Shown here piece by piece: positions 53,921 to 58,369 of a stretch of 58,369 nt of DNA. Made by a program: the position numbers and the translations under genes. Below the pieces are notes generated by a model. That model was given only the letters and a program-made list of their open reading frames with translations. It was not told the origin of the DNA and searched no databases. Numbering within the stretch: position 1 is the stretch's first letter; every line of letters starts with the position of its first letter. The DNA is from Porphyromonas sp. oral taxon 278 str. W7784 (GTDB lineage Bacteria; Bacteroidota; Bacteroidia; Bacteroidales; Porphyromonadaceae), in contig NZ_KI259230.1 of the NCBI RefSeq assembly GCF_000467855.2, positions 107,320 to 165,688 of the forward strand. Direction: 5' to 3'.

Positions 53921-54211
53921 TCATCCTCTTTCTTTTAATTTCTTAGGAAATAGGCTGTAACTACCGCTGTTTTCCCTATGAAGAGAAATGCCTGCTCTTT
54001 GTCTCCAAGGCGTGTGAAAATCATGAATTATCCCTCGGATTTATGAAAATATTCCGTGGTATAGTGCTGGAGTCAGGACGAGGAATTTTAGATCTTCTCT
54101 ATGATTATGGAGTGTCGGGGGAAATTATTCTATCCATACGAGCTCCGCCTTCGTGTGGGGAATGGCTTGCTTGCGCTGGGCCGGAGGAGAAATTAGCGAG
54201 CTAAGCAGAGG
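53921..54211. other. Gene-free interval upstream of gdhA
   Basis: The stretch is A/T-richer than the surrounding genes and has no plausible gene on either strand. I could not identify a structured RNA by eye; a covariance-model scan would be needed. Confidence 0.35.
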
Positions 54212-54300
54212 CAGATCTGCTGTAATTCTAGACCGCATTGCCGGTAGTTCGCCACTTCATTACCTGTAGCGATGTGAATCATTACAGGAGGTAGTTGAGG
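54212..54300. repeat. Short degenerate repeat, 22-bp period
   Basis: CATTG at 54236 and CATTA at 54258 and 54280 are exactly 22 bp apart. Each is followed or preceded by GGTAG/TGTAG phrases, and CCTGTA...TACAGG forms a dyad. On the minus strand CTACCGGCAATGCGG matches CTACAGGCAATGCG at 39295 in the first interval, linking the two sites. Confidence 0.4.
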
Positions 54301-54401
54301 GAGCTTGTGGGGAAGCTCTATGCATACGAAGGTAAGGGGAGGGTGGTGATCCCTTGATCGGGAGGTGTCTTTCGGCCGGTCTGGAGCCGAAGGTATTGCT
54401 C

Positions 54402-55643
54402 CTATCGCTCACTACGCCCGAGGAAGCGGGTTGGGTAGAGGGAGATGAGGTAGGAGAGTAGGGTCACGGAGGCGAAGATGATCAGGAGATCCAGCGGACG
54501 TACATCCACGGGGAGCGCCATCGCTTCGATACCGTTACCCGAACGTATCAGCCCGAAGTGCTGCTGCAGGAGGCAGATCCCCCAGCCCATGAGCATACCC
54601 ACCGACGTGCCTGCTAGGGCAATGAGTAGCCCGACACGACGGAAGACTGCCTGAGTGAAGCTTGGTGGAGCTCCGAGTGCAGAGAAGATGCGGGTGTCTG
54701 CTTGCTTCTCGATGAGGAGCATAGCGAGCGAACTGGCGACATTGAAGGCTGCCAGAAGGAGGATGAAGAGCATGATGAGGTAGGTCATCAGCTTCTCCAT
54801 GCGGATGAGATAGGAGAGATCGGGGTGTTGCTCCTCACGGTCGAGCGCTACTAAGCGTCCACTGTAGAGCTTACTGACGTCAGCCTTGAAGTGCTCTGTA
54901 GATACTTCAGGTCTGAGGCGAATGGCGATGGCGGATACTTCTCCCGCATCGTAGTCAAGTACCTCTTGGAGGGCTTCGAGGGGTAGGTAGATCGCCCCGT
55001 CGGTCTCTTGGCTTGTCGGCGGATATTGACCGATGACTTGCCCCTCAAGACTCTGGAAGGCCGAGGCGGGACTCAGTGGATTGGTGAAGCCGAGACGCTT
55101 GGGGAAGAGCACTTCTGCTGGGACTATTCCTCCACCATTAAGCGCACTATCTAGCGGGAAGAGAATAGCCGAGCCAAGGAGGATCGGTGTGACGGGCTCC
55201 CCTTCACCGTCGATCAGTGCCGTAGGGGCGTGTAGCTTGGAGGCTTCGGGATGGGTGTGGGCAAGGGGATAGACGGAAGAGAAGGCCGAATCAATGCCCA
55301 CGGCATCGACGACCCACTGCTGCTGGCCCGAGCGGAGGAGTGCTTTGCTCTCGAGCCTCAGGGCAATGGCCTTCGCTCCGAACTGAGAGAGTTGCTCGCG
55401 GTAGTTGGGATAGTCGGCTAGACGAAAGGTCTTCCCCTCCTGAGTGCGTAGCAGGATGTCGGCATCTATCTGCTCCGTCCCCGCCAGGATCATCGTGACA
55501 TAGCCGTTGTAGACGGAGAGCACACAGACCAGCGCCATAGCCACGACGGCGATGGCGACAGCAGAGATCGCCGTCACATAGTTCACCGCATGCAGTCGGG
55601 TGCGACTGATGAGGTAGCGAAGAGCTATACGGAAGCTAAGCAC
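54402..55643 (-). CDS. FtsX-like ABC transporter permease (LolC/LolE type)
   Basis: The 413-residue inner-membrane protein starts with SFRIALRYLISRTRLHAVNYVTAISAVAIAVVAMALV, the first helix and the usual opening of lipoprotein-releasing permeases in this phylum. A large periplasmic MacB-PCD-like domain covers about residues 45-260. Three further helices follow: YLIMLFILLLAAFNVASSLAMLLIEK, VGLLIALAGTSVGMLMGWGICLLQ and LLIIFASVTLLSYLISL. LolCDE-type complexes extract lipoproteins from the inner membrane. The ATPase is not encoded nearby. It is 17 bp downstream of rbfA on the same strand, an arrangement suggesting co-transcription. Confidence 0.85.
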   Translation of the reverse strand: MLSFRIALRYLISRTRLHAVNYVTAISAVAIAVVAMALVCVLSVYNGYVTMILAGTEQIDADILLRTQEGKTFRLADYPNYREQLSQFGAKAIALRLESKALLRSGQQQWVVDAVGIDSAFSSVYPLAHTHPEASKLHAPTALIDGEGEPVTPILLGSAILFPLDSALNGGGIVPAEVLFPKRLGFTNPLSPASAFQSLEGQVIGQYPPTSQETDGAIYLPLEALQEVLDYDAGEVSAIAIRLRPEVSTEHFKADVSKLYSGRLVALDREEQHPDLSYLIRMEKLMTYLIMLFILLLAAFNVASSLAMLLIEKQADTRIFSALGAPPSFTQAVFRRVGLLIALAGTSVGMLMGWGICLLQQHFGLIRSGNGIEAMALPVDVRPLDLLIIFASVTLLSYLISLYPTRFLGRSER

Positions 55644-55660
55644 GAGCCGTGGGGCGGAGG

Positions 55661-56005
55661 CTACTTGTCGTGTAGTCCTAGGAGGGTATCGATACGCTCA
55701 AGGTAATCGAGCGAGTCATCGATGAAGAAGGTGAGTTCAGGGAGCTTGCGCAGTTGCTTACCGACACGTAGGCCTAGGTCGTAGCGAATGGCCTTAGCAT
55801 TGGCACGGATGGACTCGAGTAGCTCTTCACCACGCTCTGAGGGGAAGATACTCAGTCGTACACGTGCGATACTGAGGTCGGGGCTGACCGTCACCGAGGT
55901 CACGGAGATCAGCGTACCTGGGAGGCTCTGTGTCTGTATGCGGAAGAGGTCACTGACCTCCTTCTGGATAAGCCGATTGATACGGCTCATTCTTGTATTA
56001 TCCAT
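55661..56005 (-). CDS. rbfA: Ribosome-binding factor A
   Basis: The 114-residue protein has the KH-like RbfA fold: MSRINRLIQKEVSDLF at the start, LISVTSVTVSPDLSIARVRLSIF in the middle and LRKLPELTFFIDDSLDYLERIDTLL at the end, the most conserved part of the family. It assists 30S maturation, especially 16S rRNA 5'-end processing and growth in the cold. MSRINR at 55990 is an alternative start. It is upstream of the permease gene in a two-gene unit, and a minus-strand TAACTTTG box lies 28 bp before it. Confidence 0.94.
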   Translation of the reverse strand: MDNTRMSRINRLIQKEVSDLFRIQTQSLPGTLISVTSVTVSPDLSIARVRLSIFPSERGEELLESIRANAKAIRYDLGLRVGKQLRKLPELTFFIDDSLDYLERIDTLLGLHDK

Positions 56006-56032
56006 CTTGGGTCTTTACTATTCTGTTTCTTA

Positions 56033-56040
56033 CAAAGTTA
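56033..56040 (-). promoter_or_regulatory. Putative -7 box for rbfA (TAACTTTG on the minus strand)
   Basis: The plus strand reads CAAAGTTA 28 bp before the rbfA start, in the gap to topB. The expected -33 would fall near the end of topB and is not obvious. Confidence 0.45.
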
Positions 56041-56075
56041 GTCAAAGAAAGGGGAGGCCCTTTCCTCTGGTCACC

Positions 56076-58133
56076 TTAGAAGAGTAGGGAAGGCTCCTCT
56101 ACAGGCTCTTGTTGCGATCGCTCGATGTAGCGCTGGAGAGCCTCGATGCTACTGGTCTCGGGGCAAAGGTCGAAGGGTATTCGGTAGTCGCATCCTTCGT
56201 GATAAGCCGAGCAACCGAAGGCTGTCCGCCCTCGTAGTAGTACGCCACGACCGCACCGAGGACAAGGGATCTCTGTGCTTCGTACCTCCTCAGGCTTCGG
56301 GGGGGACGGCTGGGGAGCAAGGACGGATTGGGTCAGCTGGTAGAGCATCGCCTTCAGCTCGTCGATGAAGCTCTTGGTCTCGAGCTCTCGTCGCTCGATC
56401 TGACGAAGCTTATATTCCCATTGTCCGGTGAGGGCAGCGCTCTTGAGCAGTTCGTAGTTGATGAGACCGATGAGCTGACGGCCTGTGTCGGTGGCGTGGA
56501 TCTGATTCTTCTTGACCTTGACGATGTAGCCACGCTTGAAGAGGGTCTCGATGATGTTCGCCCGAGTAGAAGGGCGACCGATGCCGTTCTCTTTCATGGC
56601 TTCTCGGAGTTCTTCGTCCTCGACTAGTTTCCCAGCTGTCTCCATCGCTCGCAGGAGTGTCGCTTCGGTGTAGTACTTCGGGGGTTGGGTCTGGCGCTCC
56701 TTGAGTTCGGGGAGGTGCTCACCTTGCTCTCCGACGACGAAGTTAGGGAGAAGCGCTTCTTGGGGCTCTTCTGTGTCGGAGGTCTTCCCCGTGGAGTTGC
56801 TCTCGTTCGTAGGCTCAGGTGCATTCCCTTCGAATACCACTCGCCATCCAGGCTTAAGGATCTCCTTGCCCGAGGTCTTGAACTTCACCCGCTCGACAGC
56901 ACCCTCGACCGTGGTCGTACTGACCTTGCAGTCGGGGTAGAAGACTGCGATGAAGTGCCGAGCCACGAGATCGTACACCTGTTGCTCCCGCTCGGAGAGC
57001 CCTCCAGTACGCTGGCCCGTCGGGATGATGGCATGGTGGTCGGTGACCTTCTTATTATCGAATACCTTCTTATCCTTGCGTATCGGCGCTCCGCTCAGCA
57101 GAGGTGCTACGAGGGTGGGGTAGGGAGTGACTAGTCCTCTGAGTATACCCGCTACCTTGGGATAAAGGTCTTCGCTCAGGTAAGTCGTATCGACACGGGG
57201 GTAAGTCGTGAGCTTCTTCTCATAGAGACTCTGGATCGTCGCTAGGGTCTCTTCGGCACTCATGTTGAACTTCTTATTACACGCCACCTGTAGGCTCGTT
57301 AGGTCGAAGAGCTTCGGTGCGCTCTCCTTACCATCCTTCTTCTTCACGCTCGTGATGGAGAAGGGTTTGCCGATGATGCTCGAGAGGGCAGCTTCGGCCT
57401 TAGCCTTATCGGTGTACTTCCCCTTATCGGCTGAGAAGAGGACTTCTCTGTAGCGGGTCTTCAGCTCCCAATAGGTCTCACTCTGGAAGTGCTCAATAGT
57501 CTCTTGGCGCTCGACGATCAGTGCCAAGGTCGGTGTCTGTACCCGTCCGATGGAGAGGGGTTGCTTGCGGTCGCTCCCTCCGTAGCGCAGGGTGTAGAGG
57601 CGGGTAGCATTCATCCCGAGGAGCCAGTCTCCGATGGCACGGGCGAGCCCTGCCTCATAGAGCGACTGATAGTCCGCCTCGTCTCTCAGGTGCTCGAAGC
57701 CCTCACGTATCGCCTCATCCGTGAGCGACGAGATCCAGAGACGGCGCACGGGGACACGGCATCCAGCCTTCTGGAGGACCCAGCGCTGGATGAGTTCGCC
57801 CTCCTGACCAGCATCACCGCAGTTGATGACTTCGGTAGCTTGGCTGACCAGGCGCTCGATGACCTCTAGCTGTCGCTGATAGTGCTCTATGGGGATGGGC
57901 TTGATCCCAAAGCGCTCAGGGATCATCGGTAGCGAAGAGAGGCTCCAGGACTTCCAGGAGGGTGTGTAGTCGTGGGGCTCCTTCAGCGTGCACAGATGTC
58001 CGAAGGTCCAAGTGACTGCATAGCCATTCCCCTCCATGTATCCCACGCCGTGGTCTACCTGTCGGTGATTAGCTCCAAGGATGGAAGCGATGTCGCGAGC
58101 CACGCTGGGCTTCTCTGCTATACAGACGATCAA
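56076..58133 (-). CDS. topB: DNA topoisomerase III
   Basis: The 685-residue type IA topoisomerase starts with the Toprim strand IVCIAEKPSVARDIA and has the acidic metal site GDAGQEGELI (D107, E111). SIGRVQTPTLALIVERQ is near 195-210, and the catalytic tyrosine is Y311 in TTYPRVDTTYLSEDLYP. GIGRPSTRANIIETLFKRGY near 515 is also diagnostic. The C-terminus has a Cys4-type zinc ribbon (CPRCGRGVLL...CSAYHEGCDY). The enzyme decatenates DNA during replication and recombination. The chromosomal setting (next to rbfA) and the normal composition argue that this is a housekeeping copy, not a mobile-element topB. Confidence 0.95.
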   Translation of the reverse strand: MIVCIAEKPSVARDIASILGANHRQVDHGVGYMEGNGYAVTWTFGHLCTLKEPHDYTPSWKSWSLSSLPMIPERFGIKPIPIEHYQRQLEVIERLVSQATEVINCGDAGQEGELIQRWVLQKAGCRVPVRRLWISSLTDEAIREGFEHLRDEADYQSLYEAGLARAIGDWLLGMNATRLYTLRYGGSDRKQPLSIGRVQTPTLALIVERQETIEHFQSETYWELKTRYREVLFSADKGKYTDKAKAEAALSSIIGKPFSITSVKKKDGKESAPKLFDLTSLQVACNKKFNMSAEETLATIQSLYEKKLTTYPRVDTTYLSEDLYPKVAGILRGLVTPYPTLVAPLLSGAPIRKDKKVFDNKKVTDHHAIIPTGQRTGGLSEREQQVYDLVARHFIAVFYPDCKVSTTTVEGAVERVKFKTSGKEILKPGWRVVFEGNAPEPTNESNSTGKTSDTEEPQEALLPNFVVGEQGEHLPELKERQTQPPKYYTEATLLRAMETAGKLVEDEELREAMKENGIGRPSTRANIIETLFKRGYIVKVKKNQIHATDTGRQLIGLINYELLKSAALTGQWEYKLRQIERRELETKSFIDELKAMLYQLTQSVLAPQPSPPKPEEVRSTEIPCPRCGRGVLLRGRTAFGCSAYHEGCDYRIPFDLCPETSSIEALQRYIERSQQEPVEEPSLLF

Positions 58134-58227
58134 GATCTAGAGGACGAAGAGCTATTATGATGGGTGAATCTTATTCGTGCTCCTTATACGGGCAAAAGCG
58201 AACTGCTCGACAAGGAGTTTAGTGGTG

Positions 58228-58235
58228 CAAAGATA
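58228..58235 (-). promoter_or_regulatory. Putative -7 box for topB (TATCTTTG on the minus strand)
   Basis: The plus strand reads CAAAGATA, about 95 bp before the topB start. The upstream -33 is not clear. Confidence 0.45.
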
Positions 58236-58325
58236 CGCTAAATAGCCGAGCCTCGGCCCTTCTTCGTGCGAGGCTGTCAGGGGATCTGGCGCTTGGGTGA
58301 GGAAGGGCGTCTGCCCTTGGCTTAA

Positions 58326-58369
58326 GGGGGCAAAAAAGCGACCTACGGTAGGTCGCCGAAAAAACCTAC
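58326..58369 (+). repeat. Composite palindromic intergenic element, copy D (cut by window end)
   Basis: The visible part runs GGGGGC, six A, then the palindrome GCGACCTACGGTAGGTCGC and CGAAAAAACCTAC, in the same order as copies B and C. It lies upstream of topB and continues past the window. Confidence 0.8.

Noticed and set aside
53921-54400. 6S RNA or another structured RNA in the gdhA-permease interval
   Set aside because: Some dyads exist, but I could not fit a known consensus by eye; a covariance search would decide.
56076-58133. Plasmid or conjugative-element topoisomerase as a sign of a mobile island
   Set aside because: The neighbours are housekeeping genes and there are no tra, integrase or relaxase genes. 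The GDAGQEGE metal site, with Q where an R is commonly seen, looked odd, but the acidic residues are kept and the active-site Tyr is intact.

Overview
The window looks like a chromosomal segment from a Bacteroidota species, most likely Porphyromonas or a close relative. The evidence is two SusC/SusD pairs, a very large surface protein with a type IX secretion (T9SS) C-terminal sorting domain, a lipoprotein TamA variant (TamL) beside TamB, an RprX/RprY-like two-component pair, and promoters of the Bacteroidota type (TTTG, about 19-20 bp, then TAnnTTTG). I see no rRNA, tRNA, CRISPR array, transposase or phage gene.

Layout. 1-7944: a compact polysaccharide-utilisation locus (SusC-like, cut by the window edge; SusD-like; a GH18 endo-beta-N-acetylglucosaminidase; two surface lipoproteins with DUF1735 plus LamG or F5/8C domains), probably acting on N-glycans. 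8420-17046: rplY, then an envelope group (dacB, a DUF4105 membrane protein, an alkaline-phosphatase-family protein) and secA. 17853-22468: a second SusC/SusD pair without enzymes. 22764-32362: gmd and fcl (GDP-L-fucose synthesis) followed closely by tamB and tamL; tamL carries an in-frame TAA. 32568-39122: a 2184-residue T9SS surface protein. 39668-42179: a histidine acid phosphatase and an OprO/P-type porin. 42805-45172: histidine kinase and response regulator (RprXY-like). 45329-58133: rnr, fabG, a TetR regulator, pyruvoyl arginine decarboxylase, yicC, an outer-membrane protein, gdhA, rbfA, a LolC/E-like permease and topB.

The non-coding DNA holds the least explained signals. (i) A composite element of about 100 bp, built from short palindromes of the type GCGACCTAC-C-GTAGGTCGC, occurs four times between genes (8115, 17218, 22592, 58326). 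A related palindrome cluster lies inside the 5' end of tamL. (ii) Degenerate repeats with a steady period of about 22 bp fill intergenic stretches. The clearest array has about 20 units at 42258-42697, directly upstream of the RprXY-like promoter. Weaker arrays of the same period lie at 39200-39375, 51885-52260 and 54212-54300. Twenty-two bp is close to two helical turns, so every unit would face the same side of the DNA. These arrays are the best candidates for an undescribed system here.

All calls are from reading the sequence. Family names rest on recognised motifs and were not checked against any database.
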